Positions 53,083 through 62,107 of a DNA stretch of 64,000 nt are shown one piece after another. The stretch is from the NCBI RefSeq assembly GCF_963665355.1, contig NZ_OY762229.1, forward strand, positions 4,836,001-4,900,000, given 5' to 3'. A program made the position numbers and the translations under genes. This stretch comes from an uncultured Desulfobacter sp. (lineage in GTDB: Bacteria; Desulfobacterota; Desulfobacteria; Desulfobacterales; Desulfobacteraceae). Numbering within the stretch: the stretch's first letter is position 1; every line of letters starts with the position of its first letter. The notes under the pieces were generated by a model. The model was not told where the DNA came from. It was given only the letters and a program-made list of their open reading frames with translations, and did no database searches.

Positions 53083-53158
53083 GGGCCATTAGCTCAATTG
53101 GTAGAGCAACTGACTCTTAATCAGTAGGTCCTGGGTTCGACTCCCCGATGGCCCACCA
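53083..53158 (+). tRNA. tRNA-Lys (anticodon CTT)
   Basis: Acceptor GGGCCAT/ATGGCCC, D-arm AGCTCAATTGGTAGAGC, anticodon stem CTGA/TCAG with loop containing CTCTTAA (anticodon CTT), T-arm GGGTTCGACTCCC-type, encoded CCA. Its 3' end faces the integrase islet. Confidence 0.95.
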
Positions 53159-53171
53159 CCACAGCAATAAG

Positions 53172-53204
53172 GCTTTCAGCGTTTTTCGGTGAAAGCTTTT
53201 TTTG
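53172..53204 (+). terminator. terminator after tRNA-Lys
   Basis: GCTTTCA...TGAAAGC stem with a 12-base loop region followed by seven T's. Confidence 0.85.
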
Positions 53205-53441
53205 TTTGATTTTGCGATTTGCCCCCACATAGCCCCCACTTTTTAAAGCATGGGGGCTATTTTATTTTACCACTCACCTCAAAAATGGGGTTAGGATCTG
53301 GTGTGGGGCGTCTAAAAAATTGCATTTTAGGTGTTTTTACTTCTCCGATTTTTGGCACTATTGATAATGCAGAAATTTACTTTCTTGCCAAATTTTATTT
53401 TTGACTTCATATTATGAATTTTTATCTGAAAATGAGGTTCT

Positions 53442-54302
53442 TATGAGTGTAGTTTCAAAATTAAAAAAAGTCGTTCAGCCTGGAAAGAAAAAGCTGTCGA
53501 ATGGAATAGTGAGCTCAAATATCAACGAGCCGAGGTGAAGCGGCTTAAAGCTGACCGAAACAAATATAAAGCAGAACTTCAAGAGATGAAGCGGCAATTA
53601 GCTGAAGATCAAAAAAAACAGCCTGCCGTCCCCTCAAAATAAAAATGGTTGGTTTTCATCGCTTTGAGGCTGCTTCTAATTGGGCATATTGGATTCAGGG
53701 CTGTATCCAGAGTCCTTTCCATTTTGGCGCCATATTTGGGAATAGACTGCAAGACGCCCTGTCCCCAAACGATCATCAATTGGGTGACTCGCTATTCATG
53801 TGCAAAAATATGGAAATACTGCGCAGACAGCGGTCCGTCTTCACTTGTTATTGAAAATAACAAACTTATGAATGGTGCAATTTGGATCGTCGACGAATCA
53901 ATTGGTTTGGGAATCGGTAAAATCCTCACTGTTCTTGAATTAAAAATTGATCACCATAGCACGCATGAAGGCCCACCCACTCTCAAAGATGTAAATTGTA
54001 TCGCGATTTCAGTGGCAAGGTCATGGACTGGAGAGACTATTGCAGACTTTTTACAAGAAATAATTCATATTACAGGAAAACCGGCTTCCTTTTTAAAAGA
54101 TGGCGGAACGAATTTGGAGAAAGGTGTCAGGCTTCTCAATGAAAGAGGACTTTTCTGTCATTCTATCGATGATGTATCCCATGTCGTTGCCAATCTTTTG
54201 AAAAAGGAATACACAAAACATCCTTCATATGCCCGAAAGTTCAAACTGGTGGAGTCGTTCTTTAGAAAAAATCAGGTACAAGTTGACCGGAGAATGTTAT
54301 AG
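53442..54302 (+). pseudogene. transposase remnant with N-terminal coiled coil
   Basis: ATG 53442 opens SVVSKLKK, then one A is missing in an A-run. The next frame gives a charged coiled coil (AWKEKAVEWNSELKYQRAEV...ELQEMKRQL). An in-frame TAA lies at 53640. The same frame then continues as a transposase-like body: IGHIGFRAVSRVLSIL, WIVDESIGLGIGKILTVLEL and FLKDGGTNLEKGVRLL, ending at 54302 where further sequence is lost. DE/D residues could form a DDE core. Family not named. It is inactive. Confidence 0.68.
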
Positions 54303-54374
54303 TTAAAGCCGCAATGAGAGGTTTTGAGATGCGACTTTAGCTTGACCATAGATCAAATTGTATCGGAGAAGATT

Positions 54375-55498
54375 ATGGGAGTTAAAGTCAGAGAAAAAGA
54401 TAAAGGATCTGGTGAATGGTGGATATTCATAAACCACCAGGGGAAGAGAAAAGCAAAGAAGGTTGGGCGGTCTAAGAAAGTTGCAGAGAATGTTGCCAAG
54501 CAGATCGAAGCGAAGCTGACACTTGGCGATGCCGGCCTGCTTGACAAGGAAAAGGATGAAGAAGAAAGTGTACCCTCTTTTTCAGATTATGCTGGCATTT
54601 GGATAAAAACAATAATACCAGCAACATGCAAACCATCAACAGTTATTGGATATCAGATCCTTCTAGACAACCATGTTTTACCGGTGTTTGGGAAAAAACA
54701 GGTAGCAGACATCAGTCGGATGATGGTCAAAACTTTTTTGATGAAAAAAGTTGACTCCGGCCTAGCTATCAGCACGGTATCTTATATGAAAAGCTGCATA
54801 TCTGGGGTGTTGAATGCTGCGATTGATGATGAAGTGCTAACGGTGAATCCAGCTCAACGTTTGGGGAAACTCTTCAAGAAAAGGAATACCAAGGACGAAA
54901 TTAAGCCCTATACAAAGGAAGAGCTGTCAATTCTGCTGAAAGCGTTTCAGGATTTTTATCCGCGGCATTATCCAATGGTACTAACGTTGGCAAGGACGGG
55001 GATGAGAATCGGGAAGTGACGGCACTTAAGTGGAAAGATATCGACTTTGATAATAGACTGATACATGTCCAGAGGACTTTTTCCAGAGATCAGTTGATGG
55101 AAACCCCCAAAAATGGGAAGGACCGCCTGGTTGATATGTCAAAGCAGTTATCAACGGTTTTATATGATCTGAAGATGGATTCTGAAGCAAGCGAAGCAAA
55201 AGGTGTCAATGGTTCTGAATGGATTTTCAAAAATCAGGTTGGGTCTGCAATTGATATCCGGAATTGGAGAAAACGGATATTTTACAAAACCATTGCAAAG
55301 GCGGGGTTGGACAAGATACGCATCCATGACCTGCGGCACACGTATGCAAGCTTATTGATTGAAGCAGGTGAATCATTGGCGTATATCCGGGATCAGCTTG
55401 GCCACCACAGCATCAGTTTTACAGTAGATATCTATGGGCACTTGACACCAGGGGGAAATAAAGATGCTGTTGATCGCTTAGATGATGGGGAATATTAG
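54375..55498 (+). pseudogene. tyrosine-family phage/island integrase, single-base frameshift
   Basis: Two frames together give a 374-residue integrase. ATG 54375 follows GGAGAAG. N-terminal arm-binding part (MGVKVREKDKGSGEWWIFI), SAM-like core-binding part (about 75-175), catalytic part with Arg in ARTGMRIG (near 213). There GGGAAGTGACG should read GGGGAAGTGACG: one missing G moves EVTALKWKDIDFDN into another frame at 55017. The rest is complete: HDLRHTYASLL (His-x-x-Arg), LGHHS and the nucleophile Tyr in VDIYGHLTPG. About 100 bases separate it from the 3' end of tRNA-Arg. Confidence 0.9.
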
Positions 55499-55531
55499 GA
55501 TGCAACCATCTGCAACCTATACGCAACCAAA

Positions 55532-55568
55532 CAAAAAAGGCTTCCTGATCCAAAATCAAGAAGCCTCT
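55532..55568 (-). terminator. terminator of tRNA-Arg
   Basis: On the minus strand AGGCTTC...GAAGCCT with a T-run, about 35 bases after the tRNA 3' end. Confidence 0.85.
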
Positions 55569-55600
55569 CAAGTAGCTTATTTTGTTTGTTTGTTTTTTTG

Positions 55601-55677
55601 TGGCGCGCCCGGAGCGATTCGAACGCCCGACCCCTTGATTCGTAGTCAAGTACTCTATCCAGCTGAGCTACGGGCGC
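55601..55677 (-). tRNA. tRNA-Arg (anticodon ACG)
   Basis: Minus-strand cloverleaf: acceptor GCGCCCG/CGGGCGC, anticodon stem CTTGA/TCAAG with loop CTACGAA (anticodon ACG), T-loop TTCGAAT, encoded CCA. Its 3' end points at the integrase and could be the original attachment site. Confidence 0.96.
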
Positions 55678-55755
55678 CTAAAAAACTCGATACTTATACC
55701 AGTCTTGAAATAAGAATTCAAGCAATTTTATTAATTGATGATAAATTTACGCAGA

Positions 55756-57459
55756 TCACATATCCTGCACAATAACCTGAACACGGTTCTGTTTATATCT
55801 GTCAGCTTTAAGCTTCACCATCAGTTTCGGAAAAAATTCAGGCAGCATAGTCGTGTCAGATACATTGAAGTGTAATGCCTCCACCTGTTGTTCTCCGCTT
55901 TGCCCCTTTAAAGTCATTTTCCGGTGGCAGCCGCCTAAGATGATGGAAGATACCACCCACATATTTTCCATAAGGAAAACCGGCTCCGGATTACCGGTGC
56001 CAAAGGGGCGAAGCTGGTCAATCTGGCTGACAAGTTCCGGAGTAATATCCGAAATCTCAATCACGGCATCAATTCTCTGGGCGGATTGAAAATCTCTTTC
56101 CGTGCACACAGACGCCAGAATTTCGGACAGAGCCGGTTTCAAAAGCGCCAAATTTTCCTGTTTGACTGACAGCCCGGCTGCCATGGTGTGCCCCCCAAAG
56201 GTTTCCAGCAAACCTCGAATTTCAGACAAAACCTCGTATATGTTGATCTGGTTAATACTTCTACATGACCCTTTTGCGATCGAGTCCTTTGAATTCAGAA
56301 GAATCACCGGACAACCATGCTTTCGGGCAAGCCTTGACGCGGCAATGCCAAGCACGGAGACCTCCCATGTGCTGTCCCACAATAAAATAAGCCGATTTTC
56401 AAGAAGGCTTGGATCGTTTGCAATGCGTCGTTCAATATCCTCGACAATCTCTTTTTCAATAAGTCGACGTTTGCTGTTCAATTCATCAAGAAGGGCTGCT
56501 GTTGTCTCGGTTTGAGCCGGGCTCGAACATGTCAGATGGGAAACACATATTCGTGCATGTGATATACGGCCCGCAGCATTCAATCTGGGTACGATTTTGA
56601 ATGAGACATCGTCGGAATCAAGCTTTCCTATGTCCACCCGTGATGTCCGGGCCATGGAGACCAGAGCCGGGCGAAGCCCCATGCGAATACGTTTCATTCC
56701 TGCCACGCAAAGGGTCCTGTTATCCTTTACCAAGGGGACCATATCCCCGATGGTGCCGATGGTGAACAGATCCAGGTATTCGGACAGTTTGGGTTCCGGA
56801 TATTGTTTCCATACCCCATTGTCTCTGAATACTTTACGCAAGCCCATAATCAGGTAAAAGGCTACACCGACTCCGGCTAAATACTCAAGGCAGGCATTGC
56901 AGTCAGACTGTTTGGGATTAATTACGGCAAAGGCCTTTGGAATGATGGTGTCCGGCTCATGGTGGTCGGTGATGATCACCTCAATATCTTCCAGGGCTGC
57001 GGCCTGAACCGCTTCATGGGAGCTAATGCCGCAATCCACAGTGATAATCAGGTCCACATCCATGGACACCGCCATCTCAATATGGGACAATTGCAGACTG
57101 TAGCCCTCCTTTGTTCTGTGGGGCACATACCAGGAAAGATCCGCTTCTACCAGGGACAGAAACTGATGAAGCATAGCCGTAGCCGTCACCCCGTCCGCAT
57201 CAAAATCACCAAAAATAAGAATCTTTTCTTTGTTGCATACCGCCCTGTGAATTCGCTCTACCGCTTTATCCATATCCTTTAATGCAAAGGGATCAATAAG
57301 TCTGGAATAATCCGGATTAAGAAAAAATCTGGCCTCATCGGCCGTCCTGATTCCTTTATCCGCCAGCAGCCCGGCAACAACAGGATGGCAGTCAAGGGCC
57401 TTTTGTATTGTGTGAACAACATCCCTGTCAGGTGTCGTATATGTAAGTTTGATCTCCAT
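55756..57459 (-). CDS. recJ: single-stranded-DNA exonuclease RecJ
   Basis: A 567-residue 5'-3' exonuclease. DHH-family motifs: FGDFDADGVTATAM near residue 82, ITVDCGISSHEAV near 140 and TDHHEP near 160; DHHA1 part with GGHTMAAGLSVKQE near 425; OB-like C-terminus. AGGATTTT precedes the ATG. Acts in recombination repair and mismatch repair. It is divergent from the DUF4911-miaB unit. Confidence 0.97.
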   Translation of the reverse strand: MEIKLTYTTPDRDVVHTIQKALDCHPVVAGLLADKGIRTADEARFFLNPDYSRLIDPFALKDMDKAVERIHRAVCNKEKILIFGDFDADGVTATAMLHQFLSLVEADLSWYVPHRTKEGYSLQLSHIEMAVSMDVDLIITVDCGISSHEAVQAAALEDIEVIITDHHEPDTIIPKAFAVINPKQSDCNACLEYLAGVGVAFYLIMGLRKVFRDNGVWKQYPEPKLSEYLDLFTIGTIGDMVPLVKDNRTLCVAGMKRIRMGLRPALVSMARTSRVDIGKLDSDDVSFKIVPRLNAAGRISHARICVSHLTCSSPAQTETTAALLDELNSKRRLIEKEIVEDIERRIANDPSLLENRLILLWDSTWEVSVLGIAASRLARKHGCPVILLNSKDSIAKGSCRSINQINIYEVLSEIRGLLETFGGHTMAAGLSVKQENLALLKPALSEILASVCTERDFQSAQRIDAVIEISDITPELVSQIDQLRPFGTGNPEPVFLMENMWVVSSIILGGCHRKMTLKGQSGEQQVEALHFNVSDTTMLPEFFPKLMVKLKADRYKQNRVQVIVQDM

Positions 57460-57625
57460 AAAATCCTAAGATTTATATCTCCTTGGGCCACTATGTGTCA
57501 ATCCACGGCGTAAAAAGCAATGCAATAAAAGCATTGAAGCTGACAATTTTATTCATATGCAAAATTCTTGAGCAACCGGCTTTGTTGGTGATATAGTATT
57601 GGGTTCATGAAATTAGGATTAAAAT

Positions 57626-57838
57626 ATGATGCAATCTGTTGTAAGAGAATATATGGTGGATAAAACAAAAATCGGATTTATCCGTTTTATTTTTGAAGCC
57701 TATGAAGGGTTAGCCGTTGTCACAACATTGGAGCCCGGAACCGGTCATATCCGGCTTACGATCCCCCCAGGCCGGCAGGACGAGGCATATATGGTCACCC
57801 AATCGTTGAAAAAGGATTTTTATTTTGAATCAAGATAA
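57626..57838 (+). CDS. DUF4911 domain-containing small protein
   Basis: A 70-residue protein: FIRFIFEAYEGLAVVTTLEPG, TGHIRLTIPPGRQDEAYMVT and LKKDFYF. This matches the short DUF4911 family often found before miaB in Deltaproteobacteria. No membrane helix. Its last 14 bases overlap the miaB start, so translation is probably coupled. Role unknown. Confidence 0.82.
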   Translation: MMQSVVREYMVDKTKIGFIRFIFEAYEGLAVVTTLEPGTGHIRLTIPPGRQDEAYMVTQSLKKDFYFESR

Positions 57839-59189
57839 ACCCAAAGCCTATGTAAACACCATCGGGTGCCAGATGAATGTGTATGATTCCCAAATTCTGG
57901 CGGGCCTTTTGCAAAATGCCGGATATGAACAAACCCATGATCCGGATCTGGCAGATTTGGTTTTATGCAATACCTGCGCCATCCGCCATAAAGCCGAAGA
58001 AAAGGCATATAGCTTTCTGGGCCGTTTTGCAGGCACACGGATGAGAGGGAAACGCCCGGTTACCATTATGGCCGGCTGTGTGGCACAAAAAGAGAAGGAA
58101 AAAGCATTTGTACGCCTGCCGTATTTAGATCTTGTTCTAGGTACCCAGGCCTTTGGCCGCTTTGAAACGCATCTTAAAGCCCTGGCAGCCGGGAATACCC
58201 GCATTGTGGACATCGAACCCAGCGAAAATATTTTTGAGGGTTTTCCCGAGGATTCAATAACCGAAAAATTTCAGGTGTCACGCTTTGTTACCATAATGCA
58301 GGGGTGTGAAAATTTTTGCACCTACTGCGTGGTGCCCTATGTCCGGGGAAAGGAAAAAAGCCGGGATCCGTCAGCCATTATTCAAGAGATTGAAGTGCTG
58401 GCTCAATCCGGGGTCCGTGAAATTACCCTTCTGGGCCAGAACGTCAATTCCTATGCCGGAAATAACAGGACGGTTTCCTTTGCTGATTTACTGCACCTTG
58501 TCAGCAGAGTGAATAAAGTTGAACGTATCCGGTTTGCTACTTCCCATCCCAAGGATTTATCCACAGACCTGGTTCAGGCCATGAAGGAACTTGACAAGGT
58601 GTGCAATCATCTTCATCTTCCGGTTCAATCCGGTTCAAACCAGATATTAAAACGCATGAACCGAAAATACGACCGTGACACCTATTTTGATAGAATTTCA
58701 GCTCTTAGGCAAGCCTGTCCGGATATTGCTCTGTCCACGGACATCATTGTGGGGTTTCCGGGAGAAACTTTATCTGATTTTCAGCAAACCATGAATTTGC
58801 TTGAGACCGTTGAATTTGATGCTGTGTTCGCCTTTTCTTATTCTGCAAGGTCATTTACGCCGGCTGCAAAATTCAGCGACCAGCTGGATGAGCAGACCAA
58901 ACGTGGCCGACTCAATGAACTACTCAATTTTCAGGAGCAGATTACAGAAAAGAAAAATAAAGCCTTTATTGGCAAAAACGTTACGGTGCTGGTGGAAGGC
59001 GACAGTCCTAAACCCCGTGACGGCTTAATAAAGAAAAATAAAAATACCAGACAGATGTTTGGCAGGTGTGATGAAAATAAAATTGTGCATTTTGCATCGG
59101 ATCAGGCTCAAATCGGGGATCTGATCACACTTCAAATTATAAACGCATACCCCCATTCCCTTTGGGGTGAGGTCTGCGAAAGCGATTAA
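57825..59189 (+). CDS. miaB: tRNA-2-methylthio-N6-dimethylallyladenosine synthase
   Basis: A 454-residue radical-SAM methylthiotransferase. N-terminal cluster Cys residues are in VNTIGCQMNVYDS (near 15), LCNTCAIR (near 50) and MAGCVAQKEKE (near 84). The radical-SAM motif is GCENFCTYCVVPYVRG near 160, and TRAM is at the end (NVTVLVEG...). The start is TTG at 57825, supported by AAGGA nine bases upstream, inside the DUF4911 gene. Modifies A37 of tRNAs reading UNN codons. Confidence 0.96.
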   Translation: MNQDKPKAYVNTIGCQMNVYDSQILAGLLQNAGYEQTHDPDLADLVLCNTCAIRHKAEEKAYSFLGRFAGTRMRGKRPVTIMAGCVAQKEKEKAFVRLPYLDLVLGTQAFGRFETHLKALAAGNTRIVDIEPSENIFEGFPEDSITEKFQVSRFVTIMQGCENFCTYCVVPYVRGKEKSRDPSAIIQEIEVLAQSGVREITLLGQNVNSYAGNNRTVSFADLLHLVSRVNKVERIRFATSHPKDLSTDLVQAMKELDKVCNHLHLPVQSGSNQILKRMNRKYDRDTYFDRISALRQACPDIALSTDIIVGFPGETLSDFQQTMNLLETVEFDAVFAFSYSARSFTPAAKFSDQLDEQTKRGRLNELLNFQEQITEKKNKAFIGKNVTVLVEGDSPKPRDGLIKKNKNTRQMFGRCDENKIVHFASDQAQIGDLITLQIINAYPHSLWGEVCESD

Positions 59190-59195
59190 GAGGTT

Positions 59196-60077
59196 ATGAA
59201 AATAAAATCAACGACCATTCGACCCAATGAACCTTGCCCATGCGGCAGCGGGAAAAAATTTAAAAACTGCTGCAGAAACAGAAAAACTGAAATTTCTTTA
59301 AAAGACAAATATAAAAATAAGTATGACATTATCCTGAAAACGCCTGAACAGGTTGACGGGATAAGAAAGTGCGGAGAACTGCTTTTATCCATTATGGACG
59401 GGGTTGAGGCCATGATTTGTCCCGGCCTGAAAACAGACGACATCAATACCTATGTTCATGAACAGACCATAAAAGCAGGAGCCGTTCCCGCACCGCTCAA
59501 TTACAGGGGATACCCCAAAAGTGTCTGCGTTTCCATTAATGATGTGATCTGCCACGGAATACCCGGCGATCGTATTCTTAAGGACGGAGATATTGTCAAT
59601 GTTGATATCACGCCGATTCTCAACGGTTTCTATGCTGATGCAAACAAAACCTTTTTTGTGGGCACCCCCGGACGGGATGCCCAGAAAATTGTTGCGGTGG
59701 CTGGCGAAAGCCTGCGGTTAGGGATGGAACAGGTCAAGCCGGGAGCAACGTTAGGGGATATCGGACATGCCATTCAAAAATATGCCGAAGGCCAGGGATG
59801 TTCGGTAGTCAGAGAATTTGTGGGTCATGGTGTGGGGCTTGAATTCCATGAACAGCCCCAGGTGCTTCATTTCGGGCGCCCCGGTACCGGTGTCACCCTT
59901 GTTCCCGGCATGGTGTTTACCATTGAACCCATGGTTAACCTTGGCAAAAAAGAATTGCATGTGCTTGAAGACCGGTGGACAGCCGTGACCAATGACGGAT
60001 CCCTGTCTGCTCAGTTCGAGCAGACCATCCTTGTGACAGAGGACGGATATGAGAGCTTAACCCCCTATGATTTATGA
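59196..60077 (+). CDS. map: methionine aminopeptidase with N-terminal SEC-C zinc motif
   Basis: A 293-residue type I aminopeptidase with an added 45-residue head. The head holds PNEPCPCGSGKKFKNCC, a SEC-C Zn-binding motif as in SecA tails. The catalytic part begins near residue 45. Metal ligands: Asp in VNVDITPILNGFYADANK, His in VGHGVGLEFHEQPQ, Glu in FTIEPMVN and the final Glu in SAQFEQTILVTEDG. Removes the initiator Met. The Zn head probably docks to the ribosome. Follows miaB by 6 bases. Confidence 0.95.
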   Translation: MKIKSTTIRPNEPCPCGSGKKFKNCCRNRKTEISLKDKYKNKYDIILKTPEQVDGIRKCGELLLSIMDGVEAMICPGLKTDDINTYVHEQTIKAGAVPAPLNYRGYPKSVCVSINDVICHGIPGDRILKDGDIVNVDITPILNGFYADANKTFFVGTPGRDAQKIVAVAGESLRLGMEQVKPGATLGDIGHAIQKYAEGQGCSVVREFVGHGVGLEFHEQPQVLHFGRPGTGVTLVPGMVFTIEPMVNLGKKELHVLEDRWTAVTNDGSLSAQFEQTILVTEDGYESLTPYDL

Positions 60078-60154
60078 TCAAGAACTCATTTTAACTTAAA
60101 ATCTATTATATTCTGCTGCTATTTAACCATAACTATTTTACAACAGGAGATGAC

Positions 60155-60931
60155 ATGATGATGAAAAAATGGACGCTGACAACACTTATGATATTTGCCG
60201 TGATTGCAGGCTTAACGGGCACTGCCTGCGCTTTTGGCATCGAAGCGGCCATTGGTGGATGGTACCAGACCCCATCCGGGCACCTTGGTTATAAAGCGTT
60301 GGATAGCGGGGACTTCCTTGATCTGGAAAACGACCTTAATTATGGAGATGAAAAACGAGTAACGGCACGGGTAAATATTGACATGCCGCTGATTTTTCCC
60401 AATATCTACCTTATGGCCTCACCCATGGAGTTCACCGAAACCGGCCAAAAAACGGGCGGATTTACCTTTGGAGATATCAATTTCGATCCAGGGACCTTTG
60501 TATCAAAGATGTCCCTGGATAACTATGATATCGGCCTTTACTACGGAATCCCGCTGTTAAAAACAGCGACGTTAAAAAAGCTGAACGTTGATGTGGGTAT
60601 TAACGTCCGCCTGATTGATTACGATTTAAGCATCCACCAGGACTCAACCGGGCTCGACGAATCGGAAAGCGGGGTATTGCCGATTCCCATGGTGTTTTTG
60701 GCCGTACAATTCACCCCTTTCAAGGCGCTTTCTTTCCAGGCTGAAGGGCGGGCAATTTCCTATTCCGGCAACGATCTGATCAGTCTTATCGGTCGGATAA
60801 AGGTGAAAATATTCGGCCCGGTTTTTGCCGCCGCCGGATACCGGTATGAAAAAATCAATATTGATGAGGAAGATGTGGATGCCAGCCTTGAGGTTCGTGG
60901 TCCGTTTCTGGAGGCCGGCTTGTCATTTTAG
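60155..60931 (+). CDS. TIGR04219-type outer membrane beta-barrel protein
   Basis: A 258-residue protein with signal peptide (KKWTLTTLMIFAVIAG..ACA, cleavage before FGIEAAIGGW). The rest is an alternating-strand barrel: TARVNIDMPLIFPNIYLMAS, YDIGLYYGIPL and GPFLEAGLSF at the end, with the closing Phe. AIGGWYQTPSG near the mature start is typical of TIGR04219. GGAGATGAC precedes the ATG. Function unknown; monocistronic with its own terminator. Confidence 0.85.
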   Translation: MMMKKWTLTTLMIFAVIAGLTGTACAFGIEAAIGGWYQTPSGHLGYKALDSGDFLDLENDLNYGDEKRVTARVNIDMPLIFPNIYLMASPMEFTETGQKTGGFTFGDINFDPGTFVSKMSLDNYDIGLYYGIPLLKTATLKKLNVDVGINVRLIDYDLSIHQDSTGLDESESGVLPIPMVFLAVQFTPFKALSFQAEGRAISYSGNDLISLIGRIKVKIFGPVFAAAGYRYEKINIDEEDVDASLEVRGPFLEAGLSF

Positions 60932-60943
60932 GTAAGGTATTGG

Positions 60944-60988
60944 GGTCAAAGTAAAATTAATTGCTCAACACTTTATTTTACTTTGACC
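60944..60988. terminator. hairpin between the barrel gene and ahbD
   Basis: GGTCAAAGTAAAAT pairs with ATTTTACTTTGACC around a 17-base loop; TTTT follows shortly after on the plus strand. It separates convergent genes and may serve both. Confidence 0.75.
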
Positions 60989-61000
60989 TCATTTTGACGT

Positions 61001-62107
61001 TTATTCTTTCCGGGCCGGCTGATATGTACACAAAGGCTCCTGAGCCATATAATTGCCGGTAGCCTCATATGCCCTGGCACGGCATCCGCCGCACACCTGT
61101 TTGTATTCGCAGATCCCGCATTTGGGGTCAAGATTGTTGAAATCCCGCAATTTGTTAAACACTTCTGAGTTTTCCCACACATCTTTAAAGTGCCGGGTTT
61201 TGATATCCCCGCAAGTGACGTCTAAAAATCCGCAGGTCTGGACCCGGCCCACATGGGAAATAAAGCAGAATCCGGTACCAGCAAGACACCCTCTTGTAAC
61301 GGCATCAAGCCCATGGGTTTCAAAACTGACTTTTTTACCCTCAGCTTTGGCCCGCTGGCGCAGGATTCGGTAATAGTGGGGGGCACATGTGGCTTTGAGC
61401 TGCAGCGAAGTTTTGTCCCGCTGGTCATAAAACCAGTTCAAAGTTTTTTCGTACTCTTTTGCGTCAATGGCCGTATCCACGATGTATTTGCCCCGCCCCG
61501 TGGGAACCAGAAGAAAAATATGATGGGCAACCGCCCCTAACTCTTCAGCCAGAGAAAGAATGGCCGGGATCTCATCAAGGTTTGTTTTTGTGATAACGGT
61601 ATTGATCTGAAATTCAAGCCCGGCCGCTTTTGCGATTTTAATGCCGTTAACAGCCCTGTCAAAGGCCCCGTCAAGGCCCCTGAACGCATCATGGGAGGCC
61701 GCAGTTGCCCCGTCCAGGCTTACGGAAATGCGTTTCACACCGCTTTCTTTAAGTCTTTTGACATTGTCTTCATTGAGCAGAGTGCCATTGGGGGCCATGA
61801 CCATTCGAAGGCCGATTTTATCCCCATAGGCGGCAATGTCAAAGATATCATCCCGAAGAAGAGGCTCACCGCCGGTGAGAATGATAATGGGCTGCCCCAC
61901 CTCTCTGATCTGGTCAAGGAGCCTGAAAGACTCTTCTGTGGTAAGTTCGTCGTTGTATACATGGTCTTCGGCAGCAGCCCGGCAATGCTTGCAGGTCAGG
62001 TTGCACCTGCGGGTTGTCTCCCAGGCCACAAGGCGAAGCGTACTATTTTTACCGGTGCCGTGGGGGCCACCATGTCCCGGGTGATGTGTTCCGTGGGGAT
62101 GTGCCAT
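61001..62107 (-). CDS. ahbD: AhbD, radical-SAM haem synthase (coproporphyrin to protohaem)
   Basis: A 368-residue radical-SAM enzyme with a His-rich head (MAHPHGTHHPGHGGPHG). The SAM-cluster motif TRRCNLTCKHC is near residue 33 and GGEPLLR near 80. Auxiliary cluster Cys residues lie at the C-terminus: CGICEYKQVCGGCRARAYE and EPLCTYQ. In the siroheme-dependent route it decarboxylates Fe-coproporphyrin III propionates to give haem b. The ATG overlaps the hemB TGA by one base (TGATG). Next to AhbC and HemB, which settles the assignment among SPASM proteins. Confidence 0.93.
   Translation of the reverse strand: MAHPHGTHHPGHGGPHGTGKNSTLRLVAWETTRRCNLTCKHCRAAAEDHVYNDELTTEESFRLLDQIREVGQPIIILTGGEPLLRDDIFDIAAYGDKIGLRMVMAPNGTLLNEDNVKRLKESGVKRISVSLDGATAASHDAFRGLDGAFDRAVNGIKIAKAAGLEFQINTVITKTNLDEIPAILSLAEELGAVAHHIFLLVPTGRGKYIVDTAIDAKEYEKTLNWFYDQRDKTSLQLKATCAPHYYRILRQRAKAEGKKVSFETHGLDAVTRGCLAGTGFCFISHVGRVQTCGFLDVTCGDIKTRHFKDVWENSEVFNKLRDFNNLDPKCGICEYKQVCGGCRARAYEATGNYMAQEPLCTYQPARKE

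Noticed and set aside
53159-55600. direct att repeats flanking the tRNA islet
   Set aside because: I looked for a copy of the tRNA-Arg or tRNA-Lys 3' end at the opposite border and saw none by eye.
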